Positions 53,325-61,602 of a stretch of 64,000 nucleotides of DNA are shown piece by piece. Location of the stretch: the NCBI GenBank assembly GCA_016786585.1, contig JAEUUI010000024.1:1-64000 (forward strand), written 5' to 3'. Both the position numbers and the translations under genes were made by a program. The stretch is from Cyclobacteriaceae bacterium. GTDB taxonomy: Bacteria > Bacteroidota > Bacteroidia > Cytophagales > Cyclobacteriaceae. Position 1 is the stretch's first letter; the number at the start of each line of letters is the position of its first letter. Below the pieces are notes generated by a model. It did not search any database. It worked only from the letters and a program-made list of their open reading frames with translations, and was not told where the DNA came from.

Positions 53325-54490
53325 AATATATAACCCCTCTGCTTGTTTTAGCTTGTGTGACCTTTGCAAAAGCGCAAAACTTTACTGCAACCATTCAAAA
53401 GCTCTACTCCTCACCCGAGCAAACCTGGAATGAGCTAAAAACATCTGGTTCTATTCCCTACACGGTAGAAGATTCCGTGGCGTTCCTGTACAAAGGCAAC
53501 GCAACTTCTGTTACGTGGATGGGCGATTTCAACGGATGGGGTTACGACAAGAAATTCAAAAACGCAGGGACACGCATTCCAAACAGTGATATCTGGATTC
53601 TTCGTGCCTCACTACCAAAAGATGCACGGCTCGATTACAAGATCATGCTTAATGGTAACGACTGGATTCTCGATCCGAACAACCAACATCAGCAGTGGTC
53701 AGGCGTAGGTGGCGGAAGTCCGAATTCGGAATTACGCATGCCTTCCTGGAAACAAGACCCCGCTTCCATCGAACGCGAAGGTATTGCGAAAGGAAAAGTT
53801 CAGCGCGATATTTTGTACAACAGTCCATCGTTAGGATACCAGGTTATGTACAGTGTTTATCTTCCATCAGGGTACAATACAAATCAAAAGTACCCAGTGA
53901 TTTACGTGACCGATGGCTACGAATATCTTCACGAACGCATGGGCAACATGGCCATTGTGCTTGATAACCTGATTGCCGATAAAAAAATACAGCCTGTGGT
54001 TGCCGTGTTTGTCGATCACCGTGAACCTGTAAATCGCGCGAATAACAGGAGAATGACCGAACTCGCGATGAACGCGAAGTACCTGACATTCTTTTCTGAT
54101 GAATTTGTTCCGTTCATGGAATCGAATTACTCAGTTTCAAATGACCCGAAGCAACGCGCAATTCTTGGAACATCCATGGGCGGACTAACATCAGCTTATT
54201 TTGCGTTTACCAAGCCGGGTGTTTTCGGAATGGCGGGAATTCAATCTCCAGCCTTTTGGTATAAAACGGAAATCTATCAGGTGTGCGATAATCCCGAAAA
54301 TCCGCCCGTGAAGATTTTCCTTACCACGGGCGTTGTTAATGACGCCCAGGATGGTGCCCGGAAAATGCGTGACATCCTGGAGAAGAACACGTGTGCCTAT
54401 CAATATTCGGAAACGAATCAGGGCCATTCGTGGGGTAACTGGCGCGATACAGTGGACGATATTCTGATTTACTTCTTTGCGGCCAAGTAA
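53321..54490 (+). CDS. Exported CBM48-linked esterase (esterase D/enterochelin esterase-like)
   Basis: This 389-residue exported protein has a signal peptide (about 1-18), a CBM48/E-set glycan-binding domain (about 45-130; VTWMGDFNGWGYDKKF) and an alpha/beta-hydrolase of the esterase D family (about 145-389). The nucleophile elbow is GTSMGGLTS, an Asp follows in the TTGVVND region, and the His lies in NQGHSWGNW, so the triad appears complete. It overlaps the MFS stop (ATGA) and belongs to the lacI-GH31-MFS unit. It may remove acyl groups from decorated alpha-glucans, but the natural ester is unknown. Confidence 0.88.
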   Translation: MKYITPLLVLACVTFAKAQNFTATIQKLYSSPEQTWNELKTSGSIPYTVEDSVAFLYKGNATSVTWMGDFNGWGYDKKFKNAGTRIPNSDIWILRASLPKDARLDYKIMLNGNDWILDPNNQHQQWSGVGGGSPNSELRMPSWKQDPASIEREGIAKGKVQRDILYNSPSLGYQVMYSVYLPSGYNTNQKYPVIYVTDGYEYLHERMGNMAIVLDNLIADKKIQPVVAVFVDHREPVNRANNRRMTELAMNAKYLTFFSDEFVPFMESNYSVSNDPKQRAILGTSMGGLTSAYFAFTKPGVFGMAGIQSPAFWYKTEIYQVCDNPENPPVKIFLTTGVVNDAQDGARKMRDILEKNTCAYQYSETNQGHSWGNWRDTVDDILIYFFAAK

Positions 54491-54527
54491 CTATCTTTAC
54501 GACCACATTTTAAGTATAACTCAACCT

Positions 54528-55673
54528 ATGATCAAGAATTACGGACGACTGCTCGCGGTGCTCGTTGTTGCCATCCTTTCTGCCTGTGCATCCGGTAAAA
54601 AACTTTATGAACGCGGGGCTTATTACGAAGCTGTAATGACTTCCGTGCAAAAACTCCGTCAGAATCCCGATCATAAGAAATCTATCGAGGCGTTGAAAAA
54701 TGCTTACCCGATGGCGCTTGAATTCCTCCAGACGGATGCGCAAAATCAAATTGCCTCTAACTCACCAAATAAGTGGCGTAATGCAATTGCATCGTACGAC
54801 AAAATCAACCAGATGTACGAGTCGATCCGGCAGTCGCCAAAAGCGCTGAAAATCATTAAAGATCCGAAAAACTTTTACAGCGAAATCGGTCCCTTGAAAG
54901 AGAAAGCAGCCGAAGAAAGTTACAATGCCGGTATTGATGCGCTGATGAAGGGCAATCGCGATGACGCCAAAAGAGCGTATTACAATTTTGCTGATGCGCA
55001 GAACTTCTCACCCGGCTACAAGGATGTAGTCGAATACCTTGATAAATCTAAAGATGAAGCCACGCTGAAAGTTATTGTTGAGCAGGTTGCCGTACCGGCC
55101 CGTTATAGCCTCTCGGGCGATTTCTTCCAGGATAAAGTTGAAGAGTTTCTGCACCAGAATTACCCGGATCGCGGGTTCATCAAGTTCTTCACACCCGAAG
55201 AAGCTCAGCGGATTAAGCTTGCACGAATCGATCAGTATCTTAAAATTCAGTTTGACGATTTCAGCGTGGGCAATACCAACGTTACCGAGCGGATCGAAAC
55301 AATGAAGAAGGACAGCGTTAAGGTTGGCGAAGCCAAAATTAATGGTAAGATGGTCCCGGTTTACAACACGGTCACCGCCAAGGTTACCACAGTTCGGAAA
55401 GAAGTTATTTCACGCGGCTTGCTAAGCATGATCGTTCTGGACGGGAAATCGAATGGTGTACTTACGCACAAAAAATTCTCTGGCGAGTATACATGGTTCA
55501 GCACGTGGGGACGCTTTAATGGCGATGAACGTGCGCTGACTGACCAGCAAATCCAGCTCATGAAAAAGAAAGAACTGCAGCCTCCGCCTGCGCAAGACTT
55601 GTTCCTCGCTTTCGCAGATCCAATCTACAGTCAGCTTACCAGCGGCCTGCAGAGTTTTTACAGAAGCTATTAA
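54528..55673 (+). CDS. Lipoprotein of unknown function
   Basis: I do not recognise a characterised family. The start at 54528 (MIKNYGRLLAVLVVAIL) gives 381 residues and a clear lipoprotein signal with lipobox LSACASG. The longer frame from 54477 overlaps the esterase end. The first 190 residues look like helical repeats of the TPR type (YYEAVMTSVQKLRQNP, SYNAGIDALMKGNRDDAKRAYYN). The second half is mixed alpha/beta, ending FYRSY. It is probably a periplasmic or outer-membrane anchored protein. A terminator follows at 55700. A link to the starch genes upstream is uncertain. Confidence 0.8.
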   Translation: MIKNYGRLLAVLVVAILSACASGKKLYERGAYYEAVMTSVQKLRQNPDHKKSIEALKNAYPMALEFLQTDAQNQIASNSPNKWRNAIASYDKINQMYESIRQSPKALKIIKDPKNFYSEIGPLKEKAAEESYNAGIDALMKGNRDDAKRAYYNFADAQNFSPGYKDVVEYLDKSKDEATLKVIVEQVAVPARYSLSGDFFQDKVEEFLHQNYPDRGFIKFFTPEEAQRIKLARIDQYLKIQFDDFSVGNTNVTERIETMKKDSVKVGEAKINGKMVPVYNTVTAKVTTVRKEVISRGLLSMIVLDGKSNGVLTHKKFSGEYTWFSTWGRFNGDERALTDQQIQLMKKKELQPPPAQDLFLAFADPIYSQLTSGLQSFYRSY

Positions 55674-55699
55674 GTCTGTCGCCCGCGCGACAATAAAAC

Positions 55700-55732
55700 C
55701 GCACCCTTGGAAAACCATTTGGGTGCGTTTTT
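55700..55732 (+). terminator. Terminator after the lipoprotein gene
   Basis: CGCACCC / GGGTGCG forms a 7-bp stem, with additional GG/CC pairing inside the loop, and is followed by five T residues. It closes the plus-strand unit that ends at 55673 and lies 23 bp before msrA. Confidence 0.75.
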
Positions 55733-55755
55733 GCGTTAGTACAATAAATTAAAAC

Positions 55756-56403
55756 ATGAGATCAGGAATCTTCATTTCGGTGATGGTGCTGCTCGCGGGA
55801 GTTTCGTGCGGACAGCGGCCAACGGCTGATGCAAACAATGCTATGACTACAGAAAATAAAACAAACGGTTTACAGGTAGCAACTTTCGGAAACGGGTGCT
55901 TTTGGTGTACGGAAGCGATTTTCCAACGACTGAATGGCGTGGAAAAGGTGGTGTCCGGGTACTCCGGTGGAAAAGTAAAGAACCCTACGTATAAAGAGGT
56001 TTGCAGTGGTTTGACCGGCCATGCCGAGGTGATTCAAATCACCTACGATCCGAAAAGAATCAGCTTCGATGAACTTTTGGAAGTGTTCTGGAAAACCCAT
56101 GACCCGACAACGCTGAACCGTCAGGGTGCTGACGAAGGCACGCAATACCGTTCCGCGGTCTTCTATCATACTGACGAGCAAAAACGGTTAGCGGAGGAAT
56201 ACAAAAAGAAACTGGATGCTTCAGGCGCGTTTGACAATCCGATTGTTACGGAGATCACGCCTTTCACAGCATTTTATGCTGCGGAAGACTATCATCAGAA
56301 TTATTTTAATCTGAACGGAACGCAACCTTACTGTTCTTTCGTGATTCAGCCGAAAGTAGAGAAGTTCGAGAAAGTGTTTAAAAGTAAACTCAAAGTTCAA
56401 TAA
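55756..56403 (+). CDS. msrA: Peptide-methionine (S)-S-oxide reductase
   Basis: MsrA repairs oxidised methionine (S-sulfoxide). The 215-residue product carries an N-terminal export signal ending in GVSCG, probably a lipoprotein form, so it may protect envelope proteins. The catalytic motif GNGCFWCTEAIFQ holds the nucleophile Cys, and GYSGG, THDPTTLNRQGADEGTQYRS and AEDYHQNY complete the family pattern. It appears to be a single-gene unit with a terminator before it and one about 115 bp after. Confidence 0.96.
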   Translation: MRSGIFISVMVLLAGVSCGQRPTADANNAMTTENKTNGLQVATFGNGCFWCTEAIFQRLNGVEKVVSGYSGGKVKNPTYKEVCSGLTGHAEVIQITYDPKRISFDELLEVFWKTHDPTTLNRQGADEGTQYRSAVFYHTDEQKRLAEEYKKKLDASGAFDNPIVTEITPFTAFYAAEDYHQNYFNLNGTQPYCSFVIQPKVEKFEKVFKSKLKVQ

Positions 56404-56819
56404 TACCTTTGAAAGGAAAATTTTCACCTTTTGTCTGCATTCGTGCAACCTGGACCGATGTTTGTCGTTAATCCATTCGAGTAGAGTAAATCTTCTCATA
56501 GGTTTAGGTTTAGGTAAAACAAGAAGGCTCCGGGACGCGGGGCCTTCTTGCTTTTTATGCCTTTCTGAATTTCTATATTGAATTCTGATTATCAGGCAGT
56601 TATACGCAATACGAAAGCTCCTCTTCAAACATGCCGGAATGCATAGTTATTCCGAAATCGATTGCGAACAAGTCTGCCGTAAACGTCATCGTGGGGAAAA
56701 GCGTCTCATGTGTGACGACATGCTTCCCCGAATATTAACCTTATTTAACTTTTTTATTCCGGTAAACCGGGCGTTAACGATTACTATTTTATGTCGTAGT
56801 TTCGCATAAAATTCCGACC
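56404..56819. other. Intergenic region between msrA and lhgO
   Basis: This 416-bp stretch has a tandem GGTTTA repeat at about 56501-56513 and a strong terminator at 56520-56556. The second half (56557-56819) shows no gene; a weak hairpin with GGGGAA / TTCCCC arms lies near 56695-56735. A TAGTTTCG element at 56798-56805 could be a degenerate promoter box for lhgO, but I am not sure. Confidence 0.5.
56520..56556 (+). terminator. Strong terminator downstream of msrA
   Basis: CAAGAAGGCTCC / GGGGCCTTCTTG forms a 12-bp stem with one G-U pair and a 7-base loop, followed by C and five T residues. It lies 116 bp after the msrA stop, leaving a rather long untranslated 3' end. Confidence 0.8.
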
Positions 56820-58016
56820 GTGCAACAAGATGTTATCATTATCGGAGGTGGTATTGTTGGCCTCGCCTCTGCCCTGCAGCTCAAGCAGAAAAATCCTGCG
56901 CTCAAAGTTACCCTGATCGAAAAAGAGAAAACGCTGGCGCGTCACCAGACCGGAAATAACAGCGGGGTCATTCACTCGGGAATCTACTATAAGCCCGGCA
57001 GTCTGAAGGCCACAAATTGTATTCGCGGGTACAACATGCTCATCGACTTCTGTCGTGAAAATGATGTGCCGTTCGATTTATGCGGAAAGATTATAGTCGC
57101 CACAGAAGAAAAAGAAATACCGCTTCTTCAAAACCTGTTTACGCGTGGTCAGCAGAACGGTCTGCAAAACCTGAAAATGTTAAATGCTTCCGAACTCAGG
57201 GAGTATGAACCTCACGTGACCGGAATTGCGGGCATTGCTGTGCCGCAGACTGGCATTGTTGACTATACCCAGGTCGCCAACAAGTATGCAGATCGTGTGA
57301 AAGCCCTCGGTGGCGAGATTATCTTGGGCGAACAGGTAATTGATATACAAGCGGATGGCGAGCGTTCGGTTATCGCAACGCAAAAAACAAACTACTACGC
57401 AAAACTCGTGATCAACTGCGCGGGGCTTTATTCCGACAAAATAGCACGTTTGACAAGCGATCACGTTAACGTTAAAATTATCCCATTCCGGGGCGAGTAT
57501 TATAAACTCAAAAAGGAAAAAGAGTATCTGGTGAAGAACCTGATCTATCCGGTGCCCGATCCAAACTTTCCTTTCCTGGGGGTGCACTTTACCCGAATGA
57601 TGAAAGGTGGCGTGGAGGCAGGCCCGAATGCCGTGCTTGCTTTCAGCCGCGAGGGGTATAAAAAGTCAAACATCAATTTTTCTGAGCTGGCCGAGTCACT
57701 CGCATGGCCAGGTTTCCAGAAAGTTGCCATGAAATACTGGAAGACAGGTGTTGGGGAAATGTATCGTTCATTCTCAAAAGCCGCCTTTACCAAAGCACTT
57801 CAAAAACTGATTCCGGAAGTTCAGCAAAACGATTTGGAGGATGGTGGCGCGGGAGTTCGCGCGCAGGCATGTGATCGTACCGGAGGTTTGCTGGATGACT
57901 TTATGGTCCTGGAGGAAAAGCACGTGATCAACGTTTGCAATGCACCCTCACCGGCTGCGACTTCTTCCCTGTCGATCGGTGAAACCGTATCCGGACTTGC
58001 TTTAAAGCGCTTTTAA
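56820..58016 (+). CDS. lhgO: L-2-hydroxyglutarate oxidase
   Basis: LhgO is an FAD enzyme that oxidises L-2-hydroxyglutarate to 2-oxoglutarate and passes electrons to the respiratory chain. The 398-residue product begins with the dinucleotide-binding motif DVIIIGGGIVGLASAL and contains RHQTGNNSGVIHSGIYYKPGS, INCAGLYSDKIA, IIPFRGEYYKL and the C-terminal GAGVRAQACDRTGGLLDDF segment. The start codon is GTG at 56820; an ATG 30 bases upstream is followed at once by a stop. The stop overlaps the convergent gene by 4 bp. Confidence 0.94.
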   Translation: MQQDVIIIGGGIVGLASALQLKQKNPALKVTLIEKEKTLARHQTGNNSGVIHSGIYYKPGSLKATNCIRGYNMLIDFCRENDVPFDLCGKIIVATEEKEIPLLQNLFTRGQQNGLQNLKMLNASELREYEPHVTGIAGIAVPQTGIVDYTQVANKYADRVKALGGEIILGEQVIDIQADGERSVIATQKTNYYAKLVINCAGLYSDKIARLTSDHVNVKIIPFRGEYYKLKKEKEYLVKNLIYPVPDPNFPFLGVHFTRMMKGGVEAGPNAVLAFSREGYKKSNINFSELAESLAWPGFQKVAMKYWKTGVGEMYRSFSKAAFTKALQKLIPEVQQNDLEDGGAGVRAQACDRTGGLLDDFMVLEEKHVINVCNAPSPAATSSLSIGETVSGLALKRF

Positions 58017-58753
58017 AAGAAACGAAATACAAGTCCGGTTTCTACACCCCAAACGTTAATGCTGTTATAGTAGCGTTGGTACAAACCACCTATGGTAACA
58101 TATCCGTGCAAAGCAGAAGCGTGGAAAATCTGGTGCTGGTACTGAACATTCAACTCGCGCCTCGGGTTAACGCCCGTATCCCAATCCTTCGCAAACCGGA
58201 ATTCGAAACCCAGTGTTTTACTTTGATCGGGCGCATGAATGTTAAGCATCACAGCCGATTCACTGAAGTACCGGTAACTTTCAAATGCTTCCTGCATAAA
58301 ACCTGTACCCACCCGGAATGTAAAAAACCGGTTTGTAATCAGGTTCAACTGCAATACTTGCCAGTCGTTGGTTCGAATATGTTTGAAGCCTTCCACGTCA
58401 TCTTCGATCAAATAGTTCATCCGGAAATCCGTTGAGAACAAACCCCAGGTTCCGCGAATGCGGGGCTGAAGCACATAGTAGCTGGAAGGTTTAATCGCTC
58501 CCTGGAAAGCAACATCAAGAGAAACTGCCGAAGGATAATTGTCGCGATTTTGAAGTTTACTGGTGTGCAGCGATCCAAGACCGTCAAACAAAAAAAAGAA
58601 TACGTCCAGCCCAACTCCTCCGCTGTCATCCGAGTCGCTGCTGTGACCGGATTTTTTAGAATTGTTTTTTGAGGCGCCTTTTATTTCATCAACCTGAGCA
58701 TGCGAAACGCCCAAGCCAAAAAGCAGCGTGCAGACAAGCAAAAACGGTTTCAC
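58013..58753 (-). CDS. Exported outer-membrane beta-barrel-like protein
   Basis: I do not recognise a named family. The 246-residue product uses a GTG start (58751-58753) and has a signal peptide (about 1-20, GVSHAQ). A short Lys/Ser/Asp-rich linker follows (about 24-45; SSDSDDSGG). The rest has alternating hydrophobic and polar strands and ends in Phe-Phe (VFRFF), as outer-membrane barrels do. Aromatic-rich strands such as FFTFRVGTGFMQ support an 8- to 10-strand barrel (inference). No function can be assigned. It shares its 3' end with lhgO (4-bp overlap) and stands alone. Confidence 0.75.
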   Translation of the reverse strand: MKPFLLVCTLLFGLGVSHAQVDEIKGASKNNSKKSGHSSDSDDSGGVGLDVFFFLFDGLGSLHTSKLQNRDNYPSAVSLDVAFQGAIKPSSYYVLQPRIRGTWGLFSTDFRMNYLIEDDVEGFKHIRTNDWQVLQLNLITNRFFTFRVGTGFMQEAFESYRYFSESAVMLNIHAPDQSKTLGFEFRFAKDWDTGVNPRRELNVQYQHQIFHASALHGYVTIGGLYQRYYNSINVWGVETGLVFRFF

Positions 58754-58863
58754 TGGGAGGTGGGTTTTGCGTGTAAATGCAATTTTAAAGCCAAGGTAAC
58801 AAAGTTTAAAATCTCGTGTATTATTACCAATTTAGCACTTCAACAACCGCAAACCTGTAGTAT

Positions 58864-59181
58864 ATGAAAGAAGTAACCGTTCAGGAATTAAAATCAATGA
58901 TCGACTCGAAAGCCGATTTTCAATTGATTGATGTACGCGAACCGCATGAGTTCGATATCTGCAACCTGGAAGGCGAGCTCATTCCAATGGCCGAAATTCC
59001 GCATAACGTTGATAAAATCAATCGTGATAAAAAAGTCGTTATCCATTGTCGCAGCGGCAAGCGCAGCGGAAATATGATTGCCTGGCTGGAGCAAAATCAC
59101 GGATTTGAAAATCTCTATAATCTGAAAGGTGGAATACTGGAGTGGGCGAAAGAAATCGACCCCACCATGCCCAGTTACTAG
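58864..59181 (+). CDS. Rhodanese-like domain protein
   Basis: This 105-residue single-domain rhodanese transfers sulfur or senses persulfide in the cytoplasm. It has the start motif DVREPHEFDICNLEG and the active-site loop HCRSGKRSG with the catalytic Cys. The six-residue loop fits sulfurtransferases rather than phosphatases. No signal peptide is present. It is 30 bp upstream of the DUF2339 gene and could be co-transcribed, but a functional link is unclear. Confidence 0.92.
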   Translation: MKEVTVQELKSMIDSKADFQLIDVREPHEFDICNLEGELIPMAEIPHNVDKINRDKKVVIHCRSGKRSGNMIAWLEQNHGFENLYNLKGGILEWAKEIDPTMPSY

Positions 59182-59211
59182 TTGAAACGTTCGTCCTAAC
59201 CGGCCTTAATC

Positions 59212-61596
59212 ATGTTCGAATTTTTAGCAATCGTACTGCTAATCGCAATACTCATTATCGTATTGGTATTGAAAAGCGATGTCCAGTCGCGATTATCGAT
59301 TCTGCATACGCGCATTGAACAATTGACCGCTGAGCTAAAACGCTTGCGTGAGTTACCCGCTAAATCCGTTGACGAGAAGAAAATACATCCGGAAGAACAG
59401 TCACAACGGGTTGTCACTCCGGAAAGCAAGCCAAAGATTTCCGAAGAGCCGAAAATTCAAATACCCGAAAAGCAGGAAGCAAAACCTCTCGTTACAGAAC
59501 AACCCATTAACCGCCCTCCTGTTCCGGCACAAAAACCTGTTCAACCGAAAAAGCCCGGATTCTTTGAACGAAATCCTGATCTCGAAAAGTTTATCGGTGA
59601 AAATCTCGCCAACAAAATCGGTATTGCCGTGCTGGTGCTGGGCATCGGGTTCTTCGTCAAATATGCGATCGATCAAAACTGGATTGGTATTTACGGCCGC
59701 GTTGCCATTGGCGTTTTGTGCGGTGGCTTGTTGCTTGGACTTGCGCACTGGCTGCGCAAATCATTCGCTGCGTTCAGTTCTGTATTGGTAGGTGGAGGTA
59801 TTGCGGTATTATATCTTACGATTGCCATAGCTTTCCACGAATACCAGATATTCAGCCAAACCGTTGCGTTTTTATTGATGGTGATCATCACGGGGTTCAC
59901 CATTTTACTGTCGATCAGCTACAACCGGGTTGAACTTGCCGTACTGGCGATACTTGGCGGATTCGGATCTCCGTTTATGGTGAGCACCGGTGGTAACAAC
60001 TACGTGGTATTATTCAGCTATGTGCTGATTCTGGATGTCGGAATACTGGTGCTGGCGTACTACAAGAAATGGAATCTCGTCAACATTGTATCGTATGCAT
60101 TTACCCTGCTGCTCTTCGGATCGTGGCTTGGTGCAAAGTTTGACAACGCTGATACCGGGATGGTTACCAGTGCATTGATTTTTGCGACTACATTCTATCT
60201 CATTTTCTTCGCGATGAATATCATCCACAATATCCGTGAAGGCACAAGTTTCAGGGGACTGGAGATTGGCATGTTGCTCAGCAATACATTCTTTTACTAC
60301 ACGGTTGGAATGGTTATCCTCTCGGGAGATTCAGGTGAATCCTTCCGGGGATTGTTTACAGCAGCAGTGGGTGTCTTCAACTTTGTATTCGCATACCTGC
60401 TTTACAAAAACAAGCAAGTCGACCGAAACCTGATCTTCATGCTGATCGGTTTAGTGCTGACGTTCATAAGTCTGGCCGCTCCTATTCAATTAGAAGGCAA
60501 TTTCATTACACTGTTCTGGGCAGCTGAAGCGGTTCTTTTACTCTGGCTTTCGCAGAAGTCGGGCATTGTTTTAATGAAAGTCGCGTCAGGAATTGTTTCG
60601 CTGTTGATGCTGATCAGTCTGATTATGGACTGGGGTGAGTTGTACGACCTGTATTCAGTTCAGGAGAGCGCGTTGCCGGTCATCATTAACAAAGGCTATA
60701 TCACAGGCATTGTTGTAATTCTATCGATTGTTTTTTCTGTACGATTACTTCGCAACGAAAAATCTTTTCTGGAATACATCGACCCCTACAAAATAGTGTT
60801 GACCATTGCAGGATTGGGAGTTCTCTATACTGTGAACTTCCTGGAATTGCAGTACCAGCTAAACCAATATTTCGGTGACAACGAAACGATCGTGATCATT
60901 ATTGGAACCTACAACATGCTGTATGTCACAGGATTGCTTCTGTCGTTATCACGACTGGCAGGGAAGCAAATTCCGGAACTTGCGGCATTTTTGGGTGTCA
61001 TTTGCATTTTTTCATTCCTCGTATTTTATCACCATCAGTTTGTAAGCGCGCGTGATGGATTCGCGATCTATAAAACCATCCCGGCAACGGGCTTTATCTT
61101 CCATTACATCTACCTCGCGCTGCTGGTGCTTATCGCAGTGTTATCGCTTCGCAATGCGCAGAAACTTGAAGAGTTTAATTCGAAGTCATACAACATCTAT
61201 TCATGGTTTTTTGTGTTCTTTTTCGTGTTCGTTGCCAGCGCAGAGCTTGACCATGCGGTTGTGTTGGTTGCGTCAGCGGACATCGATTCACTGGATCACG
61301 TTTTAACTCAAAATCACAAGATTGGATTCCCGATACTATGGGGTATTGCTTCGTTCATTCTTATCGCGGTGGGATTGAAAGCCAAGAAAAAACATCTGCG
61401 TGTTATTTCCCTCACATTGCTGCTGGTTACGTTAATCAAGTTGTTCGCTGTCGATATCCGGGGAATATCGGAAGGCGGTAAGATTGCCGCATTCATTTCA
61501 CTGGGCATACTTTTGCTGGTTGTATCGTTTATGTACCAGCGCCTGAAAAAGCTCTTGCTGGAAGATGATCAGGCGACAGTAAAAAAAAACAGATGA
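59212..61596 (+). CDS. DUF2339 multi-pass membrane protein
   Basis: This 794-residue integral membrane protein has an N-terminal membrane anchor (about 1-20), a coiled-coil stretch (about 22-48) and a Lys/Pro/Glu-rich linker to about residue 120. The motif NPDLEKFIGENLANKIGIAVLVLGIGFFVKYAI, here read as two shorter blocks, starts the DUF2339 core. Some 20 or more hydrophobic helices follow. The biochemical role of the family is not established. It is followed after 6 bp by a DUF3999 gene, its usual partner, which suggests a two-component envelope complex (family co-occurrence plus inference). Confidence 0.88.
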   Translation: MFEFLAIVLLIAILIIVLVLKSDVQSRLSILHTRIEQLTAELKRLRELPAKSVDEKKIHPEEQSQRVVTPESKPKISEEPKIQIPEKQEAKPLVTEQPINRPPVPAQKPVQPKKPGFFERNPDLEKFIGENLANKIGIAVLVLGIGFFVKYAIDQNWIGIYGRVAIGVLCGGLLLGLAHWLRKSFAAFSSVLVGGGIAVLYLTIAIAFHEYQIFSQTVAFLLMVIITGFTILLSISYNRVELAVLAILGGFGSPFMVSTGGNNYVVLFSYVLILDVGILVLAYYKKWNLVNIVSYAFTLLLFGSWLGAKFDNADTGMVTSALIFATTFYLIFFAMNIIHNIREGTSFRGLEIGMLLSNTFFYYTVGMVILSGDSGESFRGLFTAAVGVFNFVFAYLLYKNKQVDRNLIFMLIGLVLTFISLAAPIQLEGNFITLFWAAEAVLLLWLSQKSGIVLMKVASGIVSLLMLISLIMDWGELYDLYSVQESALPVIINKGYITGIVVILSIVFSVRLLRNEKSFLEYIDPYKIVLTIAGLGVLYTVNFLELQYQLNQYFGDNETIVIIIGTYNMLYVTGLLLSLSRLAGKQIPELAAFLGVICIFSFLVFYHHQFVSARDGFAIYKTIPATGFIFHYIYLALLVLIAVLSLRNAQKLEEFNSKSYNIYSWFFVFFFVFVASAELDHAVVLVASADIDSLDHVLTQNHKIGFPILWGIASFILIAVGLKAKKKHLRVISLTLLLVTLIKLFAVDIRGISEGGKIAAFISLGILLLVVSFMYQRLKKLLLEDDQATVKKNR

Positions 61597-61602
61597 CGTC
61601 CC

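Noticed and set aside
56459-56485. Tiny plus-strand frame (8 codons) before the strong terminator, like a leader peptide
   Set aside because: No run of one amino acid codon, no biosynthetic gene follows, and no alternative antiterminator stem is visible.
56221-56499. Minus-strand 92-codon open frame starting with MRRFTLLEW opposite the end of msrA
   Set aside because: It lies mostly antisense to a certain gene and has no recognisable motif; its only support is an ATG next to a short repeat.
56695-56735. Hairpin with GGGGAA / TTCCCC arms in the lhgO upstream region
   Set aside because: Long imperfect loop and no T-run on either strand; could not be called a terminator or riboswitch.
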